Shown: positions 27,764-36,836, counted from the first letter of the stretch. The stretch: DNA of 64,000 nucleotides from Pseudobutyrivibrio sp. ACV-2 (GCF_900107545.1 NZ_FNQZ01000001.1:528095-592094), one strand, 5' to 3'. Translations and numbers: made by a program. Notes: generated from the sequence alone by a model not told the origin.

Positions 27764-28825
27764 ATGTCAGCTAAAGTTACAATTCAAGACATTGCAGATG
27801 CCCTTGGCATCTCTAGAAATACAGTTTCAAAAGCTATCAATAATACAGGAGTTCTTGCTGATTCCACCAGAGAAAAGGTTTTAGCCAAGGCTGCTGAAAT
27901 GGGATACAAGCAGTTTTCATATGTAAATCCACTTAATTCTTCTATATTAGATGGTGCTTCTAAAAAGCCTATCGCTACAGGAGAAATAGCACTGTTTTCT
28001 GGCAACTTTTTGGGTAATGCCCACTTTGCTTCTACAATGCTTGATAAATTCCAAAATGAAATATCAAACTACGGCTACAGCATGACCATGCATCGTATTA
28101 GTGAGGATATTATAGATAATAAGGTATTACCTAGTTCACTCAATCTAGAGCGCACCAAAGCAATCATATGTGTTGAGATGTTTAACTATGAATATTGCAA
28201 GATGCTTTCTGAGCTGGAGGTACCTGTTCTTTTCGTCGATGCTCCATATGAAAGCTATTTTCATCCACTTAATGCAGATGTGCTTCTTATGGAAAATACA
28301 TCAGGCATTTTCTCTCTCGTTGAAGCCATGAAGAATCGTGGAATAAAAGAGATAGGCTACATCGGGCAAAAATATCACTGCCGTTCATTCTTCGAGAGAT
28401 ATCTTTCATATTTCAATGCTATGCATCATTTCGGACTAGATATCAAAGAAGACTACATATTCACAGATATCAATCCTCACAATGAAATGTACAGACCCCG
28501 CCTTTTAGATTGTTTATCAAAGCTTGAGCACTTACCTGATTTATTCATTTGCGCTAACGATTTCGTCTGTATGGATACACTAGACTGTTTGGGACACCTC
28601 AACCTATCATGTCCAAAAGATACCCTGCTCTCTGGCTTTGATGATTCCACAGAGTCAAAGCTTATGACCCCGACATTGACTACCATTCACATTCACAGTC
28701 AGGTAATGGGTATGACTGCTGCAAACCTTATTCTTTCACGTATTCAACAGCCAGATATGAATTATAGAACTATCTATACCGAAACAAATCTCATTTACAG
28801 AGAATCAACAAGCCCTTCTAAATAA
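27764..28825 (+). CDS. LacI-family transcriptional regulator
   Basis: 353 residues. N-terminal HTH KVTIQDIADALGISRNTVSK with hinge helix (LAKAAEMGY); C-terminal sugar-binding domain ending in CANDFVCMDTLDCLGHLN and LSGFDDSTESKLMTPTLTTI. It is divergent from the permease operon and most likely represses it until the fructoside inducer binds. ATG at 27764 is chosen because AAGGGGG precedes it by 7 bases; the in-frame ATG at 27710 lies within the operator. Confidence 0.93.
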   Translation: MSAKVTIQDIADALGISRNTVSKAINNTGVLADSTREKVLAKAAEMGYKQFSYVNPLNSSILDGASKKPIATGEIALFSGNFLGNAHFASTMLDKFQNEISNYGYSMTMHRISEDIIDNKVLPSSLNLERTKAIICVEMFNYEYCKMLSELEVPVLFVDAPYESYFHPLNADVLLMENTSGIFSLVEAMKNRGIKEIGYIGQKYHCRSFFERYLSYFNAMHHFGLDIKEDYIFTDINPHNEMYRPRLLDCLSKLEHLPDLFICANDFVCMDTLDCLGHLNLSCPKDTLLSGFDDSTESKLMTPTLTTIHIHSQVMGMTAANLILSRIQQPDMNYRTIYTETNLIYRESTSPSK

Positions 28826-28833
28826 TATGATAA

Positions 28834-28861
28834 AAAACGCAGGAGCTAATTCCTGCGTTTT
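28834..28861. terminator. Bidirectional terminator
   Basis: Perfect 11-bp stem AAAACGCAGGA / TCCTGCGTTTT, 6-nt loop, between the convergent lacI-type and acetyltransferase genes; T-rich on both strands. Confidence 0.88.
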
Positions 28862-28888
28862 CTTATCTACTATAAAATTGAAATTTTA

Positions 28889-29500
28889 TTACTTATAATC
28901 TTCTACATCAAATTTTAAATTTCGATAATAATAATCTCTATCTTCCTCTGAGATTTTTCTAAGGATTCTACATGGGTTTCCTACCGCAATTACATTGTCA
29001 GGCAAATCTTTTGTCACCACACTTCCAGCTCCAATTACAACATTATTTCCTATAGTGACCCCCGGCATTATGCAGGTGTTTCCACCAATCCAAACATTAT
29101 CTCCAATAGTAATAGGTATTCCGTATTCATAACCAGAATTTCTTGAATCGGGATGAATAGGATGACCTGCAGTGTATATAGATACATTAGGGGCAATCTG
29201 AGCGTTATCACCTATTTTGACTTTGCCTACATCAAGAATAGTAAGATTGTAATTTGCAAAAAAGTTCTCTCCAACCTCGATATTGTAGCCATAGTCACAA
29301 CGAAAAGGCGCTTCTACATTGATTATATTTCCCGTTTTACCAAGGATTTCTTTTATCAGGGCATCTTTAGCCTTTTCATATTCTGGTTCAAGATTATTAT
29401 ATTTAAAAATTTTCTTTTTGTTTTCCAAGCGTTCTTCACTGAGACCATCCATCCATGCTTTATATGGCAATCCTGAAAGCATTCTCTCTTTTTGATTCAT
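28889..29500 (-). CDS. maa: Hexapeptide-repeat sugar O-acetyltransferase (maltose acetyltransferase type)
   Basis: 203 residues. An N-terminal Maa domain (KERMLSGLPYKAW) is followed by a left-handed beta-helix of hexapeptide repeats (IGDNAQIAPNVSIYTAGHPI, IGDNVWIGGNTCIMPGVTIG). The His of YTAGHPIHP is the catalytic residue of this family, which acetylates sugars or thiogalactosides with acetyl-CoA. GGAG precedes the ATG. It follows the 2H phosphoesterase gene by 12 bases. Confidence 0.88.
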   Translation of the reverse strand: MNQKERMLSGLPYKAWMDGLSEERLENKKKIFKYNNLEPEYEKAKDALIKEILGKTGNIINVEAPFRCDYGYNIEVGENFFANYNLTILDVGKVKIGDNAQIAPNVSIYTAGHPIHPDSRNSGYEYGIPITIGDNVWIGGNTCIMPGVTIGNNVVIGAGSVVTKDLPDNVIAVGNPCRILRKISEEDRDYYYRNLKFDVEDYK

Positions 29501-29512
29501 TAGTATCTCCTT

Positions 29513-30040
29513 TTAAATATCTGCTAATTGAATTTCTCTGACATCCTCATGAGGATTAACCTTTGCCAATCCAATGTGTGTAATTTTCGCATCAATGGAT
29601 TTAAAATCCTGCATTACTTTGACCGCTTCTATCATTTGCTCTTTGGATAGAGTTTTAGCTATAGTTATATGTGGTAGCCAAGATAATGGCCTGTAATAAT
29701 TGCTGATTGTAGTTTCAGGTATATTTGAAAAGCCATCATATAAACACCTGCTTGTTTCATACAAATATTCATTTAGATACGGGGCCACATATATGACATA
29801 TGGCATTAACTGTCCTACGGTAATTATTGAAATGTTCCCTCGTGAAAGCTTATTTGTAAGAGCTTCAAAAGGCGGAATAAGAACCTCCACAGATCGAGCC
29901 TCTATAGCTGAAAACGTCAAGTGCGGTGGTACATTATGTGATATCATAAAATCATTTCCAGTGACCTCAGCCACTTTGTTTATGTAGTTTTTGAGTATTT
30001 TGTTTGTGGTTTTATCAAAATAGGCTGATATCAGAAACAT
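29513..30040 (-). CDS. 2H phosphoesterase / LigT-like (2'-5' RNA ligase family) protein
   Basis: 175 residues. Two H-x-T/S-x motifs are present: HLTFSA near residue 42 and HITIAK near residue 127, the paired catalytic histidines of the 2H superfamily. These enzymes open 2',3'-cyclic phosphates or related 2'-5' linkages. It is upstream of, and probably co-transcribed with, the acetyltransferase. Physiological substrate unknown. Confidence 0.75.
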   Translation of the reverse strand: MFLISAYFDKTTNKILKNYINKVAEVTGNDFMISHNVPPHLTFSAIEARSVEVLIPPFEALTNKLSRGNISIITVGQLMPYVIYVAPYLNEYLYETSRCLYDGFSNIPETTISNYYRPLSWLPHITIAKTLSKEQMIEAVKVMQDFKSIDAKITHIGLAKVNPHEDVREIQLADI

Positions 30041-30169
30041 CTTGATTCCTCTAAGTAATTAACACCTTTCTTGGATTAATTATAGCTAATATTTCAAACT
30101 GAAAAAAGCCCCATACTCTAAGCATAGGGCTTCATTTGCGTTATCTATCTTATAATATTTTAAGCAAGC

Positions 30170-30439
30170 TTACATCCAACTATAGTCTCCTCCAGTGACA
30201 GCAAGAGAAAGTAAAGCATCCATCTTTTCTATTTCTTCTTCACCTCTAACCACTGAAATAAGTTTTGCTGTTTCTGACGCTACAGGCATTTCTTCATCGG
30301 GGCCTATTTCCATATTTGGCTGTTCACCACAATATGGACAGACCAGAGTTGGTCCAACCTGAATTGATAAAAATCTATTGGCACATTCACTACATTCATA
30401 AAATCCTGCAAGGCTTGTGCCGTCTGGTACATAATACAT
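30170..30439 (-). CDS. Small zinc-ribbon protein
   Basis: 89 residues starting at the ATG at 30439 after GAGGAG; the in-frame start at 30475 lies inside the upstream gene. FYECSECANRF and VCPYCGEQP give two Cys pairs for one zinc ribbon; the rest is acidic. It lies 2 bases from the end of the other small zinc-ribbon gene, so the two are probably translated together. No function can be assigned. Confidence 0.65.
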   Translation of the reverse strand: MYYVPDGTSLAGFYECSECANRFLSIQVGPTLVCPYCGEQPNMEIGPDEEMPVASETAKLISVVRGEEEIEKMDALLSLAVTGGDYSWM

Positions 30440-30441
30440 TA

Positions 30442-30738
30442 CTAAAACTCCTCTTCTATTTCTGTTATGGCACATTTACCGCAAAGCTGACCTACAAATT
30501 CTTCCATATAAAAGAACTCTTCATTAAAATATGTATCAAAGTCATTGATGGCTCCAGCCAGAGTAAACGGCTTTCCACAGTTTTTACATTTTCTCATTAG
30601 AGACATCGCCACTTCATCATCTTCCACTTGGTAATCCTCGTGTTCCATGTCTCCCTGCTCGTATCCCTCCAGTGAATGGATGGACAGATATTCGTCTGAA
30701 GGCTTTAATTCTCCATTTATTTCCGAAAAAAATCCCAT
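30442..30738 (-). CDS. Small zinc-binding protein
   Basis: 98 residues, strongly acidic, with CKNCGKPFTL near residue 51 and LCGKCAI near residue 86 forming a probable Cys4 zinc site. GAGG lies just before the ATG. Partner of the following zinc-ribbon gene. Function unknown. Confidence 0.65.
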   Translation of the reverse strand: MGFFSEINGELKPSDEYLSIHSLEGYEQGDMEHEDYQVEDDEVAMSLMRKCKNCGKPFTLAGAINDFDTYFNEEFFYMEEFVGQLCGKCAITEIEEEF

Positions 30739-30782
30739 ATTTCCTCTCTCGTAATATATGACTTTTGTGAGTCTAATATTAT

Positions 30783-31028
30783 TTAAAACAAAAATCTTTT
30801 CTTATATGGCTCTACATTCATTGAAAGAACTGTGTAGCCTGTCTCAACAATTGCTGCGACAATCTGGTTTTCTTCAGGCTGATTATTGGAGATAAATGTA
30901 CTTTCACCAGTCTTATGTGAGCTTTTTACTTTTTTAGCATCAGGAACAATTTTTCTGATAACATCATTTACATGTGACTCACACATATTACACATCATGC
31001 CATCAATTTTTAGTACTATTTTTACCAT
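30783..31028 (-). CDS. Heavy-metal-associated domain protein, CopZ-like
   Basis: 81 residues with the HMA signature KIDGMMCNMCESHVNDVI; the two cysteines of MCNMC bind a soft metal ion such as Cu(I). The usual HMA length is about 70 residues; this has a short basic tail (PYKKRF). No copper ATPase lies nearby. It follows a tiny membrane peptide gene by 16 bases. Confidence 0.85.
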   Translation of the reverse strand: MVKIVLKIDGMMCNMCESHVNDVIRKIVPDAKKVKSSHKTGESTFISNNQPEENQIVAAIVETGYTVLSMNVEPYKKRFLF

Positions 31029-31044
31029 AACTACCTACTTTCTA

Positions 31045-31131
31045 TTACCTTTTGTGCTTATATTTATAGACTAACTGCCATATTAATGCAGAAATAAGAA
31101 TTAAAATAGCGAGAATTTGTTTTGCGGTCAT
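31045..31131 (-). CDS. Small single-span membrane peptide
   Basis: 28 residues: short N-terminus (MTAKQ), a hydrophobic helix ILAILILISALIWQLVYKY and a basic end KHKR. AGAGGGGGT stands 8 bases before the ATG. It lies just upstream of the HMA-domain gene in the same direction, suggesting a link to metal handling. No family recognised; existence rests on ribosome site, orientation and peptide character. Confidence 0.45.
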   Translation of the reverse strand: MTAKQILAILILISALIWQLVYKYKHKR

Positions 31132-31286
31132 ACCACATACCCCCTCTTCTAATATCTTGTGTCTATATTATAGCATCTATAGTTAGGAATGTCTAACTCA
31201 CTTTTTGATAGGGGCAGCGTAAATTTGTTGAACAAACACTAGCAAAATTAAAACATAAACCTAGCATTTAAATGACACCAAACTAA

Positions 31287-31457
31287 TCAATCCATCCTCT
31301 TCTCAAACCTAAACATCCCATCCGGGAACTGCTCGTCCTCTTCAAAGTGATTATCACGCATGCCAAATTCTTCCAATGCACCGTAGTTGAAAGCTTCCTG
31401 GTTGTCCTTTATAAATTTCTCTCTGTCTGATTGTTGTAATGGTGTTAATGTAACCAT
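31287..31457 (-). pseudogene. GNAT acetyltransferase remnant with internal deletion
   Basis: 56 residues. The N-terminal part MVTLTPLQQSDREKFIKDNQ and following GALEEFGMRDNHFEED is the usual start of a clostridial GNAT protein of about 150 residues; the last residues FRFEKRMD look like the usual end. The acetyl-CoA-binding core between them is missing. An in-frame internal deletion is the simplest explanation; the product would not be an enzyme. Confidence 0.6.
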
Positions 31458-31505
31458 AGTTTTCCCTTTTGCTGATGAATCCGCGCTATTCACTCCCCAT
31501 CATTC

Positions 31506-32159
31506 CTATAAAATAAATAACAAAATGATAATAGGTAATGCCTTTCTGTAATCTCTATTCACAAAGATATATGCTGCGCCAAATAGAAATCCACTAAGCA
31601 TCGCAAAAATTCCAATCACGATACTGCCCTTAGATACAATGTGTGATAATCCCCATACTATTCCTAGCACTATGCCGCCATAAGGGATAGAGTCTTTGAC
31701 AAACCATTTTTCATATGCCTTCTGTCCATATACTATTACCAGTGATATTAAGAATCCTTCGGCTAAATAGTATAGATATTGGAATGCAAACAATAATGGC
31801 GCTTTAGAATTCCATTCAATCAAAACCTTGAACCCATTCCAGTCCATGTACTTGGCAATGATATTAATAACAAATGTTAAACAGATTGCGATATACTGCC
31901 ATTTCTTTAAGCCTTCCCTGTGCTCCCAAATATCAAATCCAGTTGTTTTCTTTCCTATATATATGACTAAAAATCCGGCACAAATCCAAAGTATCGTTGT
32001 TAATCCCCAATGAACAATATTTTGCAAATCTGTATAGTTTCCTGTGTCTATTCCTATCTTTCCCTCGATAAAAACTAATAACAGCTCAATTGCAAATGCT
32101 GCGCATACATACAACGCGCACCATAAATAATCAAAACCCACTCCAACTCTCTCTTTCAT
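31506..32159 (-). CDS. Membrane protein, possibly a degenerate CPBP-type protease
   Basis: 217 residues with about six membrane segments. AEGFLISLVIVYGQKAYEKW near residue 128 and IVWGLSHIVSKGS near residue 172 resemble the two CPBP (Abi) motifs in position, but the first lacks the Glu-Glu pair. It may therefore be an inactive or diverged member. No partner gene suggests a role. Confidence 0.5.
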   Translation of the reverse strand: MKERVGVGFDYLWCALYVCAAFAIELLLVFIEGKIGIDTGNYTDLQNIVHWGLTTILWICAGFLVIYIGKKTTGFDIWEHREGLKKWQYIAICLTFVINIIAKYMDWNGFKVLIEWNSKAPLLFAFQYLYYLAEGFLISLVIVYGQKAYEKWFVKDSIPYGGIVLGIVWGLSHIVSKGSIVIGIFAMLSGFLFGAAYIFVNRDYRKALPIIILLFIL

Positions 32160-32244
32160 CTTAACACCATCTTCTTATTTATTTTTGTAAAATCGATTTG
32201 ATTGGAAAAACATATAACTTTTACCTTTGCAGCACTTTAGTCGT

Positions 32245-32643
32245 TTACATAGCCTGTCTTATCTGATCAATTAAAGTAATATCTGCAGGTAACCACTCTA
32301 CAGAATCCAGCTCATCTTTAGTAAGCCATTTGGCAGCCTCAGCTTCTAATAGTTTCAACTCTCCAGATTCTACTTCACACCAAAAGCAATCCATTGAAAG
32401 ATGAAATGTTGGATAATCGTACTCGATAGTATCAATCAAATCTCCAACCTTGACAGTAGCCTCTAGCTCTTCTTGGATTTCCCTTACTACGGCTTCCTGA
32501 GGGGTTTCACCTTCTTCAATTTTTCCACCGGGAAACTCCCAGCCACCTTTAAAATCACCATAGCCCCTGGCTGTAGAAAAGATTTTTGTTTTGTTTTCAA
32601 TGGAATCGCATATTACCGCTGCTACTACACGAATTGTTTTCAT
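32245..32643 (-). CDS. NUDIX (MutT-type) nucleoside triphosphate pyrophosphohydrolase
   Basis: 132 residues. The NUDIX box GKIEEGETPQEAVVREIQEE (start near residue 40) is complete, including the REIQEEL metal-binding core. MutT-like enzymes cleave oxidised dNTPs such as 8-oxo-dGTP. The ATG at 32643 follows GGAGAGGTG; the frame extends upstream only through a TTG. A MazG-like gene lies just upstream, so both neighbours clean nucleotide pools. Confidence 0.9.
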   Translation of the reverse strand: MKTIRVVAAVICDSIENKTKIFSTARGYGDFKGGWEFPGGKIEEGETPQEAVVREIQEELEATVKVGDLIDTIEYDYPTFHLSMDCFWCEVESGELKLLEAEAAKWLTKDELDSVEWLPADITLIDQIRQAM

Positions 32644-32701
32644 ATTACACCTCTCCAACTAAATAATCATAAACAAAAAATCTTGTCTCAATTTATTGAG
32701 A

Positions 32702-32736
32702 TTTCCGAATGCATTTTCCTATTTTGCATTCGGAAA
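32702..32736. terminator. Stem-loop between the mazG-like and mutT-like genes
   Basis: Perfect 12-bp inverted repeat TTTCCGAATGCA / TGCATTCGGAAA with an 11-nt loop. It lacks a long T tract, so termination is likely weak. Confidence 0.55.
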
Positions 32737-32759
32737 CCTATACATACAAGCAAGTACAA

Positions 32760-33086
32760 CTACAGTTGGTCATACTTATCAGCCTTGCCCCTAGCCTTCT
32801 CCACAGGATACTTAGCTTCATTCTGGTCCATCTTTTTATTAATAATCTCATCTGGATCTACCCCAAGCTTATCTGCCAAGTTTTGGCAATATACCATTAC
32901 GTCAGCAAGCTCTTCTTTTACATGCTCTAAATCATACTCATCGTCGTTCCACTGAAAACATTCAAGTAGCTCTGCCGCTTCTATCACAATAGATTTCGCA
33001 AGATGAACTGGCGCATGAAACTGATCCCAGTCTCTGTCCTCTGTAAATTTTCTAATTCGTTTAATTGTCTGTTCTGTCATCCTCAT
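32760..33086 (-). CDS. MazG-like nucleotide pyrophosphohydrolase
   Basis: 108 residues. The metal-binding helices are plain: IVIEAAELLECFQW (E-x-x-E) and VKEELADVMVYCQNLAD (E-x-x-D). The short all-alpha form matches the RS21-C6/MazG-like group, which hydrolyses dCTP or other dNTPs to monophosphates. Either of two ATGs two codons apart could start it. Confidence 0.88.
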   Translation of the reverse strand: MRMTEQTIKRIRKFTEDRDWDQFHAPVHLAKSIVIEAAELLECFQWNDDEYDLEHVKEELADVMVYCQNLADKLGVDPDEIINKKMDQNEAKYPVEKARGKADKYDQL

Positions 33087-33205
33087 CAGTACCTACTCTA
33101 GCTTACTTATCTTTATAGTTTTCTCACTTTACTTTAATCTTTCTCTTTTCATCAAATGTAAATGTCCGTATTCTTTCTAGCATATTTGCCCCTCATATAC
33201 AGAAT

Positions 33206-33246
33206 ACCCTCCTGTACATACTATATCTAGTATATCACAGGAGGGT
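33206..33246. terminator. Stem-loop with perfect 10-bp arms
   Basis: ACCCTCCTGT / ACAGGAGGGT flank a 21-nt loop that itself holds ATACTATAT / ATCTAGTAT-like complementarity. It lies between the aldo-keto reductase end and the mazG-like gene; the T tracts are poor. It may end transcription or shape the mRNA. Confidence 0.5.
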
Positions 33247-33309
33247 AAAATATTGGACGATTTATGCAATTAAAGACGAGTCAAAATGAGGCAATGTCGG
33301 TCACATAGC

Positions 33310-34149
33310 TTATTTTTCAAAATCCGGTTTCCAACCAGCAAACTGAACAAGCTGTGCATCAGTTCTGTGATAATATCTCTCGTTCTTATCAAGCTTAGCA
33401 ATTTCTGCCATTTCTTCATCTATAAGCTTAAAATCGAGAATATCTAAATTATCCTTGATGTGGTCCACATTTTTACTTCCTGGGATAACAACAAAACCCA
33501 TCTGCGTATGCCAGCGAAGAATAATCTGTGCAGATGACTTGCCATATTTCTTACCCAGTTCTGCAAATACAGGCTCGTTGATAAGAGACTTGTCACCATG
33601 GCCAAGTGGATACCAGCTCATGAGCTTGATGTCATATTTATCCAAAGTCTTGCGAAGCTCTGTCTGTGTAAAATATGGATGTGCTTCTACCTGAATAAAC
33701 TTAGGAACAATTTCCCACTTAGTCTGAAGTTCTTCGATATACTTTCCTTCGAAATTTGAAATGCCGATAGCCTTAGCCTTACCTTCTTTGTATGCTTTCT
33801 CAAGCTGTCTGTATCCTGCAAGCCAATTTCCAGCAGGCTGGTGGATGTATAATAAATCCACATAGTCAACACCAAGGCGCTCCAAGGTTTCGTCTACCGC
33901 ATTTACGTTTTCATATTCTGAAGGCCAAAGCTTAGTTGATAAAAATACATCCTTTCTATCTACTCCACTTTCCTTGATTCCTCTACCTACAGCACGCTCA
34001 TTTACATAAGCATTTGCTGTATCTACTAATCTATAGCCCATCTTAAGAGCTTCACGCACACTATTTTGCGCATCAGCAGGTGATAGCATAAATGTTCCAA
34101 TTCCCACTACTGGGCACTCCAATTTGTTATTTAATACGATGTTTTCCAT
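33310..34149 (-). CDS. Aldo/keto reductase
   Basis: 279 residues. The TIM-barrel family signature is present: LVDTANAYVNERAVGRGIK (catalytic Asp and Tyr), then LSTKLWPSEY with the catalytic Lys, and LLYIHQPAGNW with the His. IVIPGSKNVDHIKDN-type NADPH binding appears as VVIPGSKNVDHIKDNLDI. The ATG at 34149 follows AAGGAGGA; the longer frame upstream overlaps the next gene. Last gene of a four-gene unit divergent from lysR. Confidence 0.93.
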   Translation of the reverse strand: MENIVLNNKLECPVVGIGTFMLSPADAQNSVREALKMGYRLVDTANAYVNERAVGRGIKESGVDRKDVFLSTKLWPSEYENVNAVDETLERLGVDYVDLLYIHQPAGNWLAGYRQLEKAYKEGKAKAIGISNFEGKYIEELQTKWEIVPKFIQVEAHPYFTQTELRKTLDKYDIKLMSWYPLGHGDKSLINEPVFAELGKKYGKSSAQIILRWHTQMGFVVIPGSKNVDHIKDNLDILDFKLIDEEMAEIAKLDKNERYYHRTDAQLVQFAGWKPDFEK

Positions 34150-34162
34150 TGTAAAATCCTCC

Positions 34163-34531
34163 TTAATATGTTGATGCTCTGGAACTTGTAAACTTCCAGC
34201 TTCCATTTTCTTTTCTAAGAGTAAAGTCTCCCTGCAATCTCCAGCTTCCTTTTCCACCTCCATAGACTGCAGCAACTACCCTGCTTTTACCAATCATGGT
34301 TGCCTCATCACCATGAACACTTACTATTATTTCATCATGATCAGCTGAATAATAATTAAAAGTGCCATTATCTAATCCCTTCAGAAACTCATCAGCGGAC
34401 TGTTTCACCCCGGTCATATGATAAAGACAATAGTCTGTAGACATAAGACTTCTGAGACCTTCTATATTTTTCTCAATCATATAGTGCCAATAGTCTTTAT
34501 ATAATTCTGTGATTTTTTCTTCTTCACGCAT
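34163..34531 (-). CDS. SnoaL/DUF4440-like protein (NTF2 fold)
   Basis: 122 residues in the NTF2-like fold family: a helical start (EEEKITELYKDYWHYMIEK), then beta strands ending GDFTLRKENGSWKFTSSRA. Such small proteins often act as isomerases or bind small molecules. Part of the flavodoxin/acetyltransferase/aldo-keto reductase unit; it sits 2 bases after the acetyltransferase gene. Substrate unknown. Confidence 0.7.
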   Translation of the reverse strand: MREEEKITELYKDYWHYMIEKNIEGLRSLMSTDYCLYHMTGVKQSADEFLKGLDNGTFNYYSADHDEIIVSVHGDEATMIGKSRVVAAVYGGGKGSWRLQGDFTLRKENGSWKFTSSRASTY

Positions 34532-34533
34532 AT

Positions 34534-35118
34534 CTATTCCTTCTGTTCTGCTGGATCCAGCATCTTAATTACCTTAGCAGGTACACCACCTACTACTGCA
34601 TATGCAGGTACATCTTTTGTAACAACAGCTCCCGCTCCAACAACTGCATATTCTCCGATGGTTACGCCAGGACAGATAGTTACATTAAGGCCAAGCCATG
34701 CATTTTTCTTTACAGTGACTTTTCCATAGGTATATTTCGTGTGACGCTCGTTCACATCATGATTAATCGTTGCAATTCTAAGTCCAGGTGCAGCCATAAC
34801 ACCATCCTCAAATTCTATTACACCTGATGCTGAAAGAATTGCAGAATGATTGATAAACACACCCTTACCGAACATTACCGTATTTCCGAAGTCACAGGTA
34901 AATGGCGTAAGGATTCTTACATCATCAAGCTTTCTACCAAAGAGCTCTTCAAGGTAACCCACATAAGATGGATCATCCGGCATGCAGGCATTCGCCTTTG
35001 CACAAAGAGTTCTGGCTCTCATCATTTCATCAACTGCATCCTTAAAATAAGGCTCTCTATTATCTGTAGGACCACCATGGGCCATTAATTCAAAAACATA
35101 TCCTTTTTTGTAATCCAC
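34534..35118 (-). CDS. Hexapeptide-repeat acetyltransferase
   Basis: 194 residues with a start at GTG, seven bases after GGAGG. Left-handed beta-helix repeats include VFINHSAILSASGVIEFEDG, VKKNAWLGLNVTICPGVTIG and VVGAGAVVTKDVPAYAVVGG. The catalytic His is probably in ATINHDVNERH. It resembles galactoside or maltose acetyltransferases. Second gene in the LysR-linked unit. Confidence 0.88.
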   Translation of the reverse strand: MDYKKGYVFELMAHGGPTDNREPYFKDAVDEMMRARTLCAKANACMPDDPSYVGYLEELFGRKLDDVRILTPFTCDFGNTVMFGKGVFINHSAILSASGVIEFEDGVMAAPGLRIATINHDVNERHTKYTYGKVTVKKNAWLGLNVTICPGVTIGEYAVVGAGAVVTKDVPAYAVVGGVPAKVIKMLDPAEQKE

Positions 35119-35143
35119 TAATCTATCCTCCGTTTCTATCTCT

Positions 35144-35665
35144 TTACATTAATCCATTTGCCGCAAACCACTGTTCCACGGATGCTTTTACATTTGTAGC
35201 TTGGCTACCTGTGATTGCAAGACCACTTTTCACCTCTGCGCCACTAGCATATTTTTTTACATCGCGTTCACTAGAGCCCATTCCGCTTCCCTCGTTTGTG
35301 CAAAGAGGAAGGATTGTTTTTCCTGAGAAATCGTATCTCTCTAGAAATGTTGCAACAGCCATTGGAAATGTTCCCCAGTAATTTGGATAAGCAAGCACAA
35401 TGGTGTTGTATTCATCTATGCTGTCTATATAATTTGTAAGCTCCGGGCGAGCATTTTCTCTTAAATCTTTCTTAGCTTCATCAATACAGGTCATGTACAC
35501 CGGTGAATAAGGATTTAACATCTCAATTTTGAATGTATCCGCATCTATCAGTTCCTTCATATGGTTAACAACGATTTCTGTGTTACCAACCTTTACATAT
35601 CTCATTGCTCCGCCAAAATAATTTTCATCCGCTCTTGAGAAGAAAGCGATTAATGTTTTTGCCAT
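35144..35665 (-). CDS. Flavodoxin family protein
   Basis: 173 residues. IAFFSRADENYFGGA holds the FMN phosphate loop, IVLAYPNYWGTFPMAVATFL the second, and CTNEGSGMGSSERDVKKYA the third. This longer flavodoxin group is often encoded beside aldo-keto reductases and a divergent LysR gene. The ATG at 35665 follows GGAGG; the upstream in-frame ATG is inside the ribosome site. First gene of the unit. Confidence 0.9.
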   Translation of the reverse strand: MAKTLIAFFSRADENYFGGAMRYVKVGNTEIVVNHMKELIDADTFKIEMLNPYSPVYMTCIDEAKKDLRENARPELTNYIDSIDEYNTIVLAYPNYWGTFPMAVATFLERYDFSGKTILPLCTNEGSGMGSSERDVKKYASGAEVKSGLAITGSQATNVKASVEQWFAANGLM

Positions 35666-35814
35666 TTGAATTTCCTCCATTTAGATTTTCTATCAATATC
35701 TGTTATTCCCAATTGGTTTTGTTCTTTGTTGTTTACATTATCTCACGTCGGTTTTATAATATCCAATAGAAACATTAGATAGTTGATTTAATTTTTAAAT
35801 ATCAGAGGAGTGCT

Positions 35815-36702
35815 ATGACAACAAAACAGATAGATTATTGTATAGAACTGTCTCGTACAGAGAGCTTTTCCAGAGGTGCTGAGAATATGTTTGTAAGCCA
35901 GCCTACATTTTCATATCAGATAAAACTTCTTGAAGAGGAAGTTGGATTTGAGATTTTTGTTAGAAATGGAAAAGGGGCTACTCTTACTCCTGCCGGTCAG
36001 CAGTTTGTAACCTACCTTTCAAATATGCGCGAAGAGATGAAAAAAGCCATCGAACAGGGCCAGAACTTCAGTGCAAAATACAAAGAAAACATCACTATAA
36101 GTATATCAGTACGACAGGCTCTCTACTTCCTGCCAGAAGCAATCAAGGTATTTGAAAAGGAAGCACCAGGTACTCAAATTACACCACGATTCCAGTACGG
36201 AAATAGTATGGATAGCTTTCTTAAAAATGAATCAGATGTTGTATTTGCCTTAGAAGAACAGACAAAACAGCTTGCAGGCACCACTGTCCACAAGCTGTTT
36301 CAAAGTCATATTTATTTAATTTGTGATAAGAATGATCCTCTTGCAGAAAAAAATCTCATAACTGATGAAGACATTTATGGACGCACTCTTATGGTAGGTG
36401 GCGGGTCACCGGCACTTCTCCGCTCTGTTCAGCAAAAGCTTATTTCATCAGGTAAGATTGAATATTTTAATAGTCCAGATCATGACACCACACTTACTAA
36501 CGTTGCTTCCGGTAAAGGAATCTGTCTGGCTCCCGGTTTTCTTAACGACCACAGCGGACAGTTTGCATGGATTCCCTATGACTGCGACGATACTTTCTCC
36601 TGTGTTTTATGCACTCACAAAGCAGATCAACGTCAAAGCCTTGATACTTTTATTAAAGTGTTACAAAAGTTATATAACGAAGCAGTTGCCTTTCCGCTAT
36701 AA
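35815..36702 (+). CDS. LysR-family transcriptional regulator
   Basis: 295 residues. HTH: MTTKQIDYCIELSRTESFSR and NMFVSQPTFSYQIKLLEEEV in the first 45 residues; the effector domain follows. Divergent from the flavodoxin unit by 149 bp, the classical LysR layout, so it probably senses an electrophile or redox signal and controls that unit. GAGGAG precedes the ATG. Confidence 0.93.
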   Translation: MTTKQIDYCIELSRTESFSRGAENMFVSQPTFSYQIKLLEEEVGFEIFVRNGKGATLTPAGQQFVTYLSNMREEMKKAIEQGQNFSAKYKENITISISVRQALYFLPEAIKVFEKEAPGTQITPRFQYGNSMDSFLKNESDVVFALEEQTKQLAGTTVHKLFQSHIYLICDKNDPLAEKNLITDEDIYGRTLMVGGGSPALLRSVQQKLISSGKIEYFNSPDHDTTLTNVASGKGICLAPGFLNDHSGQFAWIPYDCDDTFSCVLCTHKADQRQSLDTFIKVLQKLYNEAVAFPL

Positions 36703-36836
36703 GGCACTGCTTTTCATTTCATTATATTTGGCATTGGCAGCTTCGCTTGCTTTCTTTTCCCGCCATTTATCTACATTGCTGCAAATAGCAAAGTGCCTCT
36801 TCCACTATAAATTCTGCAAATCCTAATGCATATAGC

